Shown in pieces: positions 32,460-41,485 of a stretch of DNA of 64,000 nt. Made by a program: the position numbers and the translations under genes. Source of the DNA: Mycobacterium xenopi (GTDB lineage Bacteria > Actinomycetota > Actinomycetes > Mycobacteriales > Mycobacteriaceae); NCBI RefSeq assembly GCF_009936235.1, contig NZ_AP022314.1:1860001-1924000 (forward strand), read 5' to 3'. The notes beneath the pieces were generated by a model. The model had not been told where the DNA came from. It worked only from the letters and a program-made list of their open reading frames with translations, and did not search any database. How positions within the stretch are numbered: the first letter of the stretch is position 1; each line of letters begins with the position of its first letter.

Positions 32460-32824
32460 CGGCCAGCCGGGAGGCCATCGACATGGCCACCGTGGCTGCC
32501 AGCGCCGCTGCGTCCAAGCTGGCCGAGGATGTCGTCGTCATCGACGTTTCGGGGCAGCTGGTGATCACCGATTGCTTTGTCATCGCCTCGGCGTCCAACG
32601 AGCGGCAGGTCAACGCGATCGTCGACGAGGTCGAGGAGAAAATGCGCCGGGCGGGTTATAAACCGGCGCGCCGCGAAGGCGCGCGCGAAGGCCGCTGGAC
32701 GCTGTTGGATTACATCGACATCGTCGTGCATATCCAGCACCAAGACGAGCGCAACTACTACGCGCTGGACCGGCTGTGGCGTGACTGTCCGCAGGTCGCC
32801 ATCGACCTGGAACGTACCTCATGA
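32456..32824 (+). CDS. rsfS: ribosome silencing factor RsfS
   Basis: A 122-aa protein binding L14 to block subunit joining under nutrient stress. The GTG start overlaps the nadD stop in GTGA. The family pattern is clear: VVVIDVSGQLVITDCFVIASASNERQVNAIVDEVEE, then GAREGRWTLLDYIDIVVHIQHQDERNYYALDRLW. It matches Rv2420c. It overlaps the next gene by ATGA. Confidence 0.95.
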   Translation: MTASREAIDMATVAASAAASKLAEDVVVIDVSGQLVITDCFVIASASNERQVNAIVDEVEEKMRRAGYKPARREGAREGRWTLLDYIDIVVHIQHQDERNYYALDRLWRDCPQVAIDLERTS

Positions 32825-33483
32825 GGACGCGGCTGCTGGTGATGTTGCGGCACGGTCAAACTGCGTTCAACCTCGACACCCGGATGCAGGGCCAGCTGGA
32901 CACCGAGCTGAGTGACCTCGGCCGTGCTCAAGCGGTCGCCGCGGCCGAGGTATTGGGCAAGCGCCAGCCGCTGCTGATTGTGTCGTCGGATTTGCGGCGG
33001 GCTTATGACACCGCGGTCGTGCTGGCCGAGCGCACCGGATTGCAGCCGCGGGTCGACGCCCGGCTGCGGGAGACCCACCTCGGCGACTGGCAAGGCATGA
33101 CGCACGCGCAGGTCGACAGTGCCGCCCCGGGGGCACGGTTGGCCTGGCGCGAGGACGCTTCCTGGGCCCCCCATGGCGGGGAGAGCAGGGTCGAGGTTGC
33201 CGCCCGCAGCCTGCCGCTGATCGCCGAGTTGGTGGCGGCCGAATCGGAGTGGGGTCAAGACGAGCGGCCAGTGGTGCTGGTGGCGCACGGCGGTTTGATC
33301 GCCGCGTTGACCGCGACGCTGCTGCGGTTGCCGGTGGCCAACTGGCCCGCCCTGGGTGGGATGGGCAATGCCAGCTGGACACAGTTGAGCGGATATTCCG
33401 CCGACGATGCCGACATGGACGGCATCACGTGGCGTCTGGACGTGTGGAACGCCTCGGTGCAGGTAGCGGGCGATGGCTTCTGA
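32821..33483 (+). CDS. gpgP: glucosyl-3-phosphoglycerate phosphatase (histidine phosphatase superfamily)
   Basis: A 220-aa phosphatase that dephosphorylates glucosyl-3-phosphoglycerate, the second step of methylglucose lipopolysaccharide synthesis; often labelled phosphoglycerate mutase. The nucleophile motif is LRHGQTAFNLDTRMQGQ near residue 10. The acid Glu is in LRETHLGDWQGM, and the second His is in VAHGGLIAAL. It is the positional ortholog of Rv2419c. It overlaps octT by 11 bases. Confidence 0.9.
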   Translation: MRTRLLVMLRHGQTAFNLDTRMQGQLDTELSDLGRAQAVAAAEVLGKRQPLLIVSSDLRRAYDTAVVLAERTGLQPRVDARLRETHLGDWQGMTHAQVDSAAPGARLAWREDASWAPHGGESRVEVAARSLPLIAELVAAESEWGQDERPVVLVAHGGLIAALTATLLRLPVANWPALGGMGNASWTQLSGYSADDADMDGITWRLDVWNASVQVAGDGF

Positions 33484-34381
33484 GCGGCGACCCGTCCTGC
33501 TGATCTTCGCCGATTCCCTGGCCTACTATGGGCCCACCGGGGGCTTGCCCGCCGACGATCCGCGCATCTGGCCGAATATCGTTGCCTCCCAACTAGGTTG
33601 GGATGTCGAGCTGATCGGGCGGATCGGGTGGACATGTCGCGACGTGTGGTGGGCCGCCACCCAGGATCCCCGGGCGTGGGCGGCGCTGCGCCGGGCCGGC
33701 GCGGTGATATTTGCGACCGGTGGGATGGACTCACTGCCGTCGGTGTTGCCGACGGCGCTGCGTGAGCTCATCCGCTATGTGCGGCCGCCCTGGGTGCGGC
33801 GCTGGGTGCGCGACGGCTATGGCTGGCTGCAGCGGCGTCTCTCACCGGTGGCCAGGCCCGCACTGCCGCCGCACCTCACCGTCGAATACCTCGAACAGAC
33901 GCGTGGTGCAATCGATTTCAACCGGCCGGGCATACCGATCGTGGCATCGCTGCCATCGGTGCATATCGCCGAGACATATGGCAAGGCCCACCGGGGCCGC
34001 CAGGCGACGGCGGCCGCCATTTCCCGATGGGCTGAGCAGCATGGCATTCCGTTGGTCGACCTCATGGCTGCTGTAGCCGAACACATCATGAGCGGTCGCG
34101 GCAACCCTGACGGTATCCACTGGAACTTTGAGGCGCACAAAGCCGTTGCGGAACTGATGCTCAAGGCGCTGGCCGAGGCCGGCGTGGCGACGATGCAGAG
34201 CGCGCAGCGCGATGATGAGGAGCCGCGCGATCAAACCGGCGTGGCGACGATGCAGAGCGCGCAGCGCGATGATGAGGAGCCGCGCGATCAAACCGGCGTG
34301 GCGACGATGCAGAGCGCGCAGCGCGATGATGAGGAGCCGCGCGATCAAACCGGCTGGGCGAACGAGAAACCCCGGGGCTGA
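33473..34381 (+). CDS. octT: SGNH-family diglucosylglycerate octanoyltransferase with repeat-encoded tail
   Basis: Ortholog of Rv2418c, the SGNH-fold enzyme that octanoylates diglucosylglycerate in methylglucose lipopolysaccharide synthesis. The N-terminus VLLIFADSLAYYGPTGG carries the block I Ser in a DSLAYYG context. Block V with the Asp/His pair is NPDGIHWNFEAHKAVAEL near residue 205-220. Length is 302 aa against about 247 in M. tuberculosis. The excess comes from three 19-residue repeats, GVATMQSAQRDDEEPRDQT, at residues 237-293, followed by a short GWANEKPRG tail. The catalytic core looks intact. Confidence 0.88.
   Translation: MASERRPVLLIFADSLAYYGPTGGLPADDPRIWPNIVASQLGWDVELIGRIGWTCRDVWWAATQDPRAWAALRRAGAVIFATGGMDSLPSVLPTALRELIRYVRPPWVRRWVRDGYGWLQRRLSPVARPALPPHLTVEYLEQTRGAIDFNRPGIPIVASLPSVHIAETYGKAHRGRQATAAAISRWAEQHGIPLVDLMAAVAEHIMSGRGNPDGIHWNFEAHKAVAELMLKALAEAGVATMQSAQRDDEEPRDQTGVATMQSAQRDDEEPRDQTGVATMQSAQRDDEEPRDQTGWANEKPRG
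34181..34351 (+). repeat. MIRU-type tandem repeat, 57 bp x 3, in frame at the octT end
   Basis: Three 57-bp units (34181-34237, 34238-34294 and 34295-34351) appear identical by eye. They share GCGACGATGCAGAGCG and GATGAGGAGC words with the ndk array, so both descend from the same repeat family, yet they differ inside the unit. The unit is a multiple of three and open in the octT frame. A second frame is also open through the array and continues into degV without a stop. Confidence 0.9.
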
Positions 34382-34385
34382 GCCG

Positions 34386-35219
34386 ATGTCTGTGGTGGTG
34401 GTCACCGACTCGTCGTCGCGATTGCCCGACGATATGCGCCAGCAGTGGGGGATCCGCCAGGTCCCCCTGCACATCTTGATCGACGATCGCGATCTGCGTG
34501 ACGGTGTCGATCGAATTCCCGACAACATCCACGAATGTGGCGGAGCCACGACCGCGGCGGCGACCCCGGCTGAACTGCGCGACGCCTACCAGCAAGCACT
34601 GGCGGCCAGCGGCGGCGACGGGGTTGTGGCCGTTCACCTTTCGGCCGCATTGTCGGGCACTTTGCGTGCCGCCGAGACAACGGCAGCTGAGCTGGGCCCG
34701 TCGATCCGGGTCATCGATTCCAAATCGACTGCTATGAATACCGGGTTCGTCGCATTGGCCGCCGCCCGGGCAGCGGCTGATGGCTCCGACCTGAACACCG
34801 TCGCGCACGCGGCTCGAGCAGCGGTGAGACGCAATTACGGATTCATCGTGGTGCACCGATTGGACAACCTGCGGCGCAGCGGGCGTATCGGAGGGGCTGC
34901 GGCATGGCTGGGCAGCGCGCTGGCGCTCAAGCCGCTGCTGCGCATAGACGACGGCAGACTCGTACTGGCGCAACGGGCGCGCACCGCCAGCAAAGCGCTG
35001 GCAGCAATGATCGACCGAGTCTGCGACGTAATCGGCGATAGCACCGCGGCGGTCGCGGTGCATCACGTCGCCAACGAGGAGGGAGCGGCCGTGCTGGCGG
35101 CCACGCTGGCCGAACGACTGCCGGCGTGCCCGCCGGCAATTGTCACCGATCTGGGTCCGGTCCTCGCGTTGCACGTCGGCGCCGGCGCACTGGCGGTGTG
35201 CGTCGAGGTGCCGCAGTAA
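34386..35219 (+). CDS. DegV-family fatty-acid-binding protein
   Basis: A 277-aa DegV protein. The ATG 34386 begins MSVVVVTDSSSRLPDD, the family start, and the fatty-acid-binding Ser is expected in SAALSGTLRAAE. The second half has HRLDNLRRSGRIGGAAAWLG followed by LKPLLRIDDGRL, typical DegV motifs. In other bacteria such proteins supply fatty acids to an acyl kinase; in mycobacteria the partner is unclear. It matches Rv2417c. The start is four bases after the octT stop. Confidence 0.9.
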   Translation: MSVVVVTDSSSRLPDDMRQQWGIRQVPLHILIDDRDLRDGVDRIPDNIHECGGATTAAATPAELRDAYQQALAASGGDGVVAVHLSAALSGTLRAAETTAAELGPSIRVIDSKSTAMNTGFVALAAARAAADGSDLNTVAHAARAAVRRNYGFIVVHRLDNLRRSGRIGGAAAWLGSALALKPLLRIDDGRLVLAQRARTASKALAAMIDRVCDVIGDSTAAVAVHHVANEEGAAVLAATLAERLPACPPAIVTDLGPVLALHVGAGALAVCVEVPQ

Positions 35220-35225
35220 CGCGAT

Positions 35226-38105
35226 TTACCGCCGAGCCGAAACCGCCAGCGGCGCAGTGTCCTCACTTGCTCGGGTACGCGGCGACCGCGCATTGTCGCC
35301 GCGCGGGTGGATCACCTGCGGCCACCAGAACCAGCGGCCCAGCAGCACCGCGATCGACGGCATGAACAACGTACGCACCACCAGTGTGTCCATCAGCAGG
35401 CCAATGCAGACCGTCGAACCGAACTGACCGAGCACCCTCAACTCACTGCCGAGCATCGCGGCCATGGTGAAGGCGAAGACCAGGCCCGCGGCCGTCACCA
35501 CCCCGCCGCTGCCGGCCATCGCCCGGATGTACCCGGTCTTCAGGCCGGCGTGGATCTCTTCTTTGAACCGGGAAACGAGCAGCAGGTTGTAGTCGGATCC
35601 CACCGCCAGCAGGATGATGACCGACAGCGCCGCCACCACCCAGTGGATGTGGTGGCCGAGAAGGTCTTGCCACACCAGCACAGAAAGCCCGAACGCCGCG
35701 GCAATCGAGCTCGCCGCGGTGCCCACGATCACCATCGCGGCAACCAGGCTGCGCGTCAACAGCAGCATGATCATGAAGATCAGGGTGAGTGCGGACAGCA
35801 CCGCGATCATCAAGTCGTATTTTTCGCCGTCGTGCATATCCTTGTACGTGGCTGCGGTGCCGCCCAGGTAAACCTTCGCGTTGGACAGGGAGGATTGCTT
35901 TAGCCCTTCCTGCGCCGCCGTCCGCTCTAGATCGACGCGTGAAATCCCTTCCGGCGTAGCCGGATCGCCCTGGTGGGTGACGAAAAAGCGTGCCGACTTG
36001 CCATCCGGCGACAAGAACATTCGCAAGCCGGTTTGGAAGTCCGGGTTGCCGAAGGCTTCCGGAGGAAGGTAGAAAAAGTCGTCGTTCTTGGAGTTGTCGA
36101 AGCTTTGCCCCATGACGATCGCCGTGTCGCTCATCGCCTCCATCTGGTTGATCATCGCCTGGAAGGTGCTGTGCAAGGTCAGGGTCAAAGCTCTAGTCGT
36201 TTTCAGCGATTCGATCTGTGGCAGCAATAGCGCTGCCAATTGCGGCTGGAGCACGTCGACCGAGTCGAAGTCCTTCGCAAGCTGGTGGAACTTCTCGTCA
36301 AGCTGATCGATACCGTCCAACGAGTCGAACAACGACCGCAGCGACCAGCAAATCGGAATATCGAAACAGTGCTTTTCCCAGTAGAAGTAGCTGCGGATCG
36401 GCCGCCAGAAATCGTCGAAATCCGCTATGTGGTCCCGCAATTCGTCCGTGATCTTCGTCAGCTCGTGTGTGTCGAGATCTGTGCGGTGAGTAGCGGCAAC
36501 GAGCTGCTGCTGGACGTCATACGTCCGCTGCAGTGTTTCGATCGTCTTGCCCAGTTCATCCGCCATCCTGAGGATGTCTGCCATGCGCCCCTTCAAAAAG
36601 GCCATGTTTTGCATGGTCGTCTGGCTTTGCATGCTGTTCTGAAACGGGATCGAACTGTGCTGGATTGGGATTCCCAACGGTCGTGTGATGTCCTGGATCA
36701 TGGCGATGCCCACGACCCGGATGACGTTCTTCGCCACCCGGTCCAACACGAGCATGTCAGCCGGATTGCGCATGTCGTGGTCGGCTTCGACCATCAACAG
36801 GTCCGGGTTCATCCGGGCCTGAGAGAAGTGCCGATCCGCTGCCGCGTAGCCGATATTGACCGGAGCGCGTTCTGGCAAGTAGTAGCGGTCGTTGTAACCG
36901 GGCTTGAAGCCGGGGAGCGCGATCATGCCGATCAGCACCACCACGGTGCTGGCCGCAAGAATCGGTGCCGGCCAGCGCACGACGGCGGTGCCGACCCGGC
37001 GCCACAGCCGCCCCTTGGCCACTCGCCTGGCCTCTAGGAGACCGAAGCGACTGGCGACGGTCAGCACTGCCGGCCCCAACGTGAGTCCTGCCGCGACCAC
37101 GACGAGCATGCCGATCGCGACCGGGATGCCCATGGTGTGGAACCAAGGCAATCGAGCGAAGTAGAGACAAAACGTCGCTCCAGCGATGGTCAGCCCTGAA
37201 CCCAACACCACGGGGGCCACACTGCGAAACGTCGTGTAATACGCCGCTATCCGATCCTGTCCGGCCGTACGTGCTTCCTGGTAGCGGCCGATGAGGAAGA
37301 TTCCGTAGTCGGTGCCAGCCGCAATAGCCAGCATTGTGAGGATATTCGCGGCAAACGTGGTGAGCCCAAAGACATTGTGGTATCCGAGGACCGCGATGAT
37401 TCCCCGCGAGGAGGCCACCGCGATCCCGGTCATGAAAAGCTGGACCAGCGTGGTGACCAGCGAGCGGTAGACCAGAAAGAGCATGATCGCGATCGCCGCG
37501 AGCGTGAACAACGTAATCTTCGCCAGGCTGGCATTGCCGATGACGTGCATGTCGTCGGACAGCGCCGCGGGCCCGGTGACATAGGCCTTGACGCCCGGTG
37601 GCGCGGGCGTCCGCTCCACGACGTGGCGGACCGCCTCGACGGATTCGTTCGCCAGGGTGGTGCCCTGGTTGCCAGCGAGGTTGAGTTGCACGTAGGCGCC
37701 TTTGGCGTCAGTGCTCTGGACCCCTGCGGCCGTTAACCGATCGCTCCAGAAGTCCTGAATGTGCTGCACATGCTTAGGGTCCTGCCGCAGTTGACGGATG
37801 ATGTCGTCGTAGTAGCGGTGTGCGGCGTCGCCGAGCGGCTGCTGGCCCTCGACGACCATCATGATCGTGCTGTTGGAGTCAAACTCCTTGAAGTTGTGAC
37901 CCAGCCGCATCATCGCCTGCATGGACGGCGCGTCCATCGGGGCCATGGGTGCCGAGTGTTCTTCGCTGACCACTTCCAGCCGCGGCACGATGACGTTCAC
38001 CAAGACGGTGATGAAAACCCACCCGGCAATGATGGGCACCGCGAGCAACCGGATTGCGTGGGGGAGGTACGGCCGGTGGGTGCGTTCGCTGCTCATATGG
38101 GTCAT
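35226..38105 (-). CDS. MmpL-family RND transporter
   Basis: A 959-aa inner-membrane lipid or siderophore exporter of the MmpL4/5 type. There are about 12 membrane helices in two blocks with two large periplasmic loops (about residues 60-195 and 440-740), the second helical and long. Proton-relay Asp-Tyr pairs are present in TM4 (AAGTDYGIFLIGRYQEA) and TM10 (AVGSDYNLLLVSRFKEE). Its ATG overlaps the mmpS stop in ATGA, as for mmpS4-mmpL4 and mmpS5-mmpL5. The substrate cannot be told. The pair occupies the place where M. tuberculosis carries eis. Confidence 0.94.
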   Translation of the reverse strand: MTHMSSERTHRPYLPHAIRLLAVPIIAGWVFITVLVNVIVPRLEVVSEEHSAPMAPMDAPSMQAMMRLGHNFKEFDSNSTIMMVVEGQQPLGDAAHRYYDDIIRQLRQDPKHVQHIQDFWSDRLTAAGVQSTDAKGAYVQLNLAGNQGTTLANESVEAVRHVVERTPAPPGVKAYVTGPAALSDDMHVIGNASLAKITLFTLAAIAIMLFLVYRSLVTTLVQLFMTGIAVASSRGIIAVLGYHNVFGLTTFAANILTMLAIAAGTDYGIFLIGRYQEARTAGQDRIAAYYTTFRSVAPVVLGSGLTIAGATFCLYFARLPWFHTMGIPVAIGMLVVVAAGLTLGPAVLTVASRFGLLEARRVAKGRLWRRVGTAVVRWPAPILAASTVVVLIGMIALPGFKPGYNDRYYLPERAPVNIGYAAADRHFSQARMNPDLLMVEADHDMRNPADMLVLDRVAKNVIRVVGIAMIQDITRPLGIPIQHSSIPFQNSMQSQTTMQNMAFLKGRMADILRMADELGKTIETLQRTYDVQQQLVAATHRTDLDTHELTKITDELRDHIADFDDFWRPIRSYFYWEKHCFDIPICWSLRSLFDSLDGIDQLDEKFHQLAKDFDSVDVLQPQLAALLLPQIESLKTTRALTLTLHSTFQAMINQMEAMSDTAIVMGQSFDNSKNDDFFYLPPEAFGNPDFQTGLRMFLSPDGKSARFFVTHQGDPATPEGISRVDLERTAAQEGLKQSSLSNAKVYLGGTAATYKDMHDGEKYDLMIAVLSALTLIFMIMLLLTRSLVAAMVIVGTAASSIAAAFGLSVLVWQDLLGHHIHWVVAALSVIILLAVGSDYNLLLVSRFKEEIHAGLKTGYIRAMAGSGGVVTAAGLVFAFTMAAMLGSELRVLGQFGSTVCIGLLMDTLVVRTLFMPSIAVLLGRWFWWPQVIHPRGDNARSPRTRASEDTAPLAVSARR

Positions 38106-38542
38106 GCCGATTTCACCAGGCAGAAGGTCTGGGCGTTGACGCCGTTGGCGGTTTGCTCGTCGCGCACCACGCCGTCCACGGTGACGCGGCAGCGGATCTG
38201 GTCGCTGTCACCCTGCACCATGATGTTGGCGCTGACGGCTGGCAGAGTCGTGCTGATCGTGTGCGACCAGGGCAGCGGAACCGCGTTGACCTGATGGGTG
38301 TTCGCTTCAGCGTCCCAGTAATTGATGTTCGCGGTGGTCCCCGGGGGGCCGAAGACCTCGTAAGTTACCACCTTGGGGTTGAACTGCACGATCTCGATGC
38401 CGCCACCAGCGTTCGCGTTGAGGTCCTGCGAGCCGAAGATGCGATGCAGTCGGGCCACGCCGAACCCCGACACAGTGAGCACCGCGACCAGCACCAGGGG
38501 TATCCAGGCTCGTTTGAGCGCTTTGGCAACCGAAGCCCTCAT
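38102..38542 (-). CDS. MmpS-family membrane-anchored accessory protein
   Basis: A 146-aa partner of the adjacent MmpL, with one N-terminal anchor (WIPLVLVAVLTVSGFGVARLHRIFG) and a periplasmic beta-sandwich. Family motifs are FNPKVVTYEVFGPPGT, PLPWSHTISTT and the final NAQTFCLVKSA. ATG 38542 has GGAGGG six bases upstream and begins MRASVAKALKRAW, the usual MmpS length. A GTG at 38656 would add 38 residues. No TetR or MarR regulator gene is adjacent. Confidence 0.9.
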   Translation of the reverse strand: MRASVAKALKRAWIPLVLVAVLTVSGFGVARLHRIFGSQDLNANAGGGIEIVQFNPKVVTYEVFGPPGTTANINYWDAEANTHQVNAVPLPWSHTISTTLPAVSANIMVQGDSDQIRCRVTVDGVVRDEQTANGVNAQTFCLVKSA

Positions 38543-38693
38543 CTCACCGCCCTCCGCTAACCGATCGGGACTGTTGCCCGCCCTGGGCGGACGCTCGGTC
38601 GGTAGTTCCGTGGGGTCCACCCAAACGCTGTCGGAAACATCTGGCTTCGTCGCCACATTCCATCCGACGTCGCCAGAACCTTCGCGTGGCTAA

Positions 38694-38709
38694 GTATCCT
38701 AGTGGGTAC
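38694..38709. promoter_or_regulatory. candidate operator upstream of mmpS
   Basis: GTATCC-TAGT-GGGTAC is an inverted repeat with one mismatch in six. Read on the minus strand it overlaps TAGGAT, a plausible -10. Other mmpS-mmpL pairs are controlled by repressors binding near the promoter. The assignment is weak because no regulator gene is adjacent. Confidence 0.3.
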
Positions 38710-38781
38710 GGTACGCAGGCGTTCTTCGGGGTGCGGCCGGTTTAACGCGTTGGCCAACGTCACGAGGTCGGGGTGGCTTGG

Positions 38782-39204
38782 TCAGTCGGTGATGTTGAAT
38801 CCAGCGATAACCTTGGTCGGGCGCACCCGCACCACCAACTCGCCGGGGGCAGCGTTGCGCCGGCCGAATTCCTGGGCGCGGTGCAGTCCCATGTAGCGCC
38901 CACCGATCCGGGTCGCGATGTCCAGCAGATCTACAGCGTCCTCGGTGATGCTGGCGATGCCCTGCACCTGCACGAATGAATACGGCGGATGCGGGTCGTC
39001 GACGCAGATCACTGCACGCGAATCCCGCGCCAGCGCACGGCCTTTCGCGGTATTGTGTCCGGTGGTGAACACCAGCTCGCCGTTGTCGACGATGAACCAC
39101 ACCGGAGCAACCAGCGGCCGGCCGTCAGAAGCGAGATAGCCAAGCATGCCGGTCCGGGTACCCGCCGAAAGGAATTCGATGACTTCGTCGGTGAATTCGG
39201 TCAT
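38782..39204 (-). CDS. PPOX-class split-barrel F420/FMN-dependent protein
   Basis: A 140-aa split beta-barrel protein. GMLGYLASDGRPLVAPVWFIVDNGELVFTTGHNTAKGRALARDSR is the pattern of F420-dependent Rv1155/Rv2074-type or pyridoxamine-oxidase-like proteins, and VQGIASITED follows. Such enzymes reduce small molecules with F420H2 or bind FMN; the substrate is unknown. It starts at ATG 39204 and lies 20 bp downstream of the small acyl-CoA dehydrogenase gene, so it may belong to that operon. Confidence 0.88.
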   Translation of the reverse strand: MTEFTDEVIEFLSAGTRTGMLGYLASDGRPLVAPVWFIVDNGELVFTTGHNTAKGRALARDSRAVICVDDPHPPYSFVQVQGIASITEDAVDLLDIATRIGGRYMGLHRAQEFGRRNAAPGELVVRVRPTKVIAGFNITD

Positions 39205-39224
39205 GCGAGTCCTTCCCCGCGAAG

Positions 39225-40316
39225 TTAAAGCTTGACCAAGTCGTACTCACGAAGGTGGTCGACCAAGATGTGCAGCTGGTCGGTCGGCGACCCCAGCGTG
39301 TGTTCGATCGCGGTGAGCCGAGCGGCGTAATGGCCGACCGGGTATTCCGCGGTCATGCCGATTCCCCCATGCAATTGGATCGCTTCCTGCGCGATATGCC
39401 GGCCGGACCGGCCGATCTGCAGCGCGGCCCGCGCCGCAATCACCGGGTCGAGCCTCCCGTCGGCGATCGACATCGCGGCATAGAGGTTCATGCTCCGGGC
39501 CAACTCCAGCGATAGGTACATATCGGCGGCGCGCTGGGTCAGGGTCTGGAACTTGTTCAACGTGACGCCGAACTGCTTTCGCGTCTTGAGATATTCGGTG
39601 GTCAGACGAAGTGCTTCCTCCATCGCGCCGACGGCCTCGGCGCACAGCGCCGAGGAAATGCGAAGGACGGCATTCGCGATGGGGCGTGACGCATCGACTG
39701 GGTCGCCGAGCGGCTGGGCAGCGACCTGGTCGAAGTCGATCTGTGCGCCGCGCTGCCCATCGAACGTCGGGTACCGGTGGCGGATGGTGGTGGCGGCGTC
39801 TGCCAAGAACAATCCCGTGCCGCCCTCCGGCAGCACTGCGCTGACGACCAGGGTATCGGCACAGTTACCGGCTGGCACCGGGTTTTTCCGGCCACTCAAC
39901 GCCCACGAATCTCCCTGTCGCACAGCCCTCGTCGCTGCATGGCCACGGGGCTCGAGGTGCGCAAACGCCACCAGCTTATGCCCAGCAGCGACATCGTCGA
40001 GCAACCGCTTTTGCTCGGCGGTACCCAGTTCGGCGATGATCGCGCCCGGGCCCAGCGCGGCGTGGACGACAGGTTCGGGGGCCAGGCGACGGCCGATCTC
40101 GATGAGCACCAGCATGATTTCGATTTGGCCCGCCTCGTCGGGGTCGAACCCGAGGCCGAGGATCCCGACATCGGCGAGCTGGCTCCACACCTCGCGGCTC
40201 CAGCCGAGGTCGGTCTCGACGATCTTGTTGCGGCTCTCCGCGTCGTAGCTGCGAGCCAAGACGTCTCGAGTGGTGTCGCGTAACAGCGCCTGCTCGTCGC
40301 TTAACTGAAAGTCCAT
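39225..40316 (-). CDS. acyl-CoA dehydrogenase, small (PimD-like) subunit type
   Basis: A 363-aa acyl-CoA dehydrogenase starting MDFQLSDEQALLRDTTRDVLA. The FAD and substrate region is less conserved than in canonical enzymes: the middle reads AFAHLEPRGHAATRAVRQGDSWALSG. The C-terminal region YLKTRKQFGVTLNKFQTLTQRAADMY and IQLHGGIGMTAEYPVGHY is typical. Mycobacteria make alpha2beta2 dehydrogenases from such unequal pairs, for example in cholesterol side-chain oxidation, and the next gene upstream encodes the partner type. Confidence 0.88.
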   Translation of the reverse strand: MDFQLSDEQALLRDTTRDVLARSYDAESRNKIVETDLGWSREVWSQLADVGILGLGFDPDEAGQIEIMLVLIEIGRRLAPEPVVHAALGPGAIIAELGTAEQKRLLDDVAAGHKLVAFAHLEPRGHAATRAVRQGDSWALSGRKNPVPAGNCADTLVVSAVLPEGGTGLFLADAATTIRHRYPTFDGQRGAQIDFDQVAAQPLGDPVDASRPIANAVLRISSALCAEAVGAMEEALRLTTEYLKTRKQFGVTLNKFQTLTQRAADMYLSLELARSMNLYAAMSIADGRLDPVIAARAALQIGRSGRHIAQEAIQLHGGIGMTAEYPVGHYAARLTAIEHTLGSPTDQLHILVDHLREYDLVKL

Positions 40317-40324
40317 GGGCTAGC

Positions 40325-41485
40325 TCACAATCCGAGAATCGTGGACGCGATTATGGTGCGTTGCACTTCATTGCTGCCCCCGTAGATGGATGTCTTGCGG
40401 TAATTGAGGTAGTGCGGTGCGCTGCGTTGCGCCCATCCCGGCGATGCGATGTCGTCGCCGGCCTGAAACGGCAGCGCGTCGCGACCGGCGACCTCGAGGA
40501 GCAGTTCGGTGACCGCCTGCTGCAGTTGGCTACCACGCAGCTTGAGCACCGAGGATGCGGGGTTGGGTTTGCCGCCCGCCGAGCCGGCGGTCACCCGCAT
40601 CTGCGTGAGTTCCAATGCCAGCACGTCGTTTTCGATCTCAGCGAGGCGCGCGGCAAACAGCGGGTCGTCGAGCCTTCCGGTGTCGGCGGCATGCCGTTTC
40701 ACCTCCGCCAGCTGTACCTTGGTCCGGCCGACCCCGGCAATGCCGGTCCGCTCATTGCCCAGCAGGAACTTCGCGTAGGTCCAGCCCTGGTTTTCCTCGC
40801 CGACAAGTTGATCGGCAGGTACTCGCACATCCTCGAAGAACACCTCGTTGACCTCGTAACTGCCATCGATCAACTTGATCGGCCGCATCGTGATACCCGG
40901 AGTGTCGAGGTCGATGAGCAGGAACGAAATCCCGGCCTGCTTCTTGGGTGCCTGCGGGTCGGTGCGCACCAGACAGAAGATCCAGTCCGCGTACTGGCCC
41001 AGCGTTGTCCACGTCTTCTGGCCGTTGACCACGTAGCTGTCGCCGTCGCGCTGCGCGGTGGTGCGCAGCGACGCCAGATCTGAGCCGGCCTCTGGTTCGG
41101 AGAAACCTTGACACCACCAGATGTCCAGACTGGCCGTCGGCGGCAAAAAGCGCTCTTTGATTTGCTGCGAACCGAATTCGGCGATCACCGGACCGACCAT
41201 CTTGCTGTTGAAGTTCAGCGGTTCGGGCACGCCTGCCAGTTGCATCTCGTCGAGCCAGATCTGATGCTGAGTGGGCGTCCAGTCCTTGCCGCCCCACTCG
41301 ACGGGCCAGTTGGGCACCGCAAGCCCGTGGTCGTTGAGGATCTTGTGGCTGGTGACGATGTCGTCGCGGCTGAGCGGCAGGCCGGCGCGCACCCGCTCGC
41401 GAATCTCGGCCGGGATCTTGCTGGTGTAAAAAGCGCGAAGCTCGTCACGGAACGCGGCTTCGGCGTCGGTGAGCGCCAGCTGCAT
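40325..41485 (-). CDS. acyl-CoA dehydrogenase, large (PimC/FadE29-like) subunit type
   Basis: A 386-aa acyl-CoA dehydrogenase. ATG 41485 is chosen because GAAGGAGG precedes it and the protein begins MQLALTDAEAAFRDELRAFY. Motifs are WWCQGFSEPEAGSDLASLRTTA, ATP-independent FAD-site residues VVNGQKTWTTLGQYADWIFCLVRTD, and YGGSNEVQRTIIASTILGL at the end. It is eight bases ahead of the small-subunit gene. The pair probably acts on a branched, dicarboxylic or steroid-derived acyl-CoA; the exact substrate is not visible. Confidence 0.9.
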   Translation of the reverse strand: MQLALTDAEAAFRDELRAFYTSKIPAEIRERVRAGLPLSRDDIVTSHKILNDHGLAVPNWPVEWGGKDWTPTQHQIWLDEMQLAGVPEPLNFNSKMVGPVIAEFGSQQIKERFLPPTASLDIWWCQGFSEPEAGSDLASLRTTAQRDGDSYVVNGQKTWTTLGQYADWIFCLVRTDPQAPKKQAGISFLLIDLDTPGITMRPIKLIDGSYEVNEVFFEDVRVPADQLVGEENQGWTYAKFLLGNERTGIAGVGRTKVQLAEVKRHAADTGRLDDPLFAARLAEIENDVLALELTQMRVTAGSAGGKPNPASSVLKLRGSQLQQAVTELLLEVAGRDALPFQAGDDIASPGWAQRSAPHYLNYRKTSIYGGSNEVQRTIIASTILGL

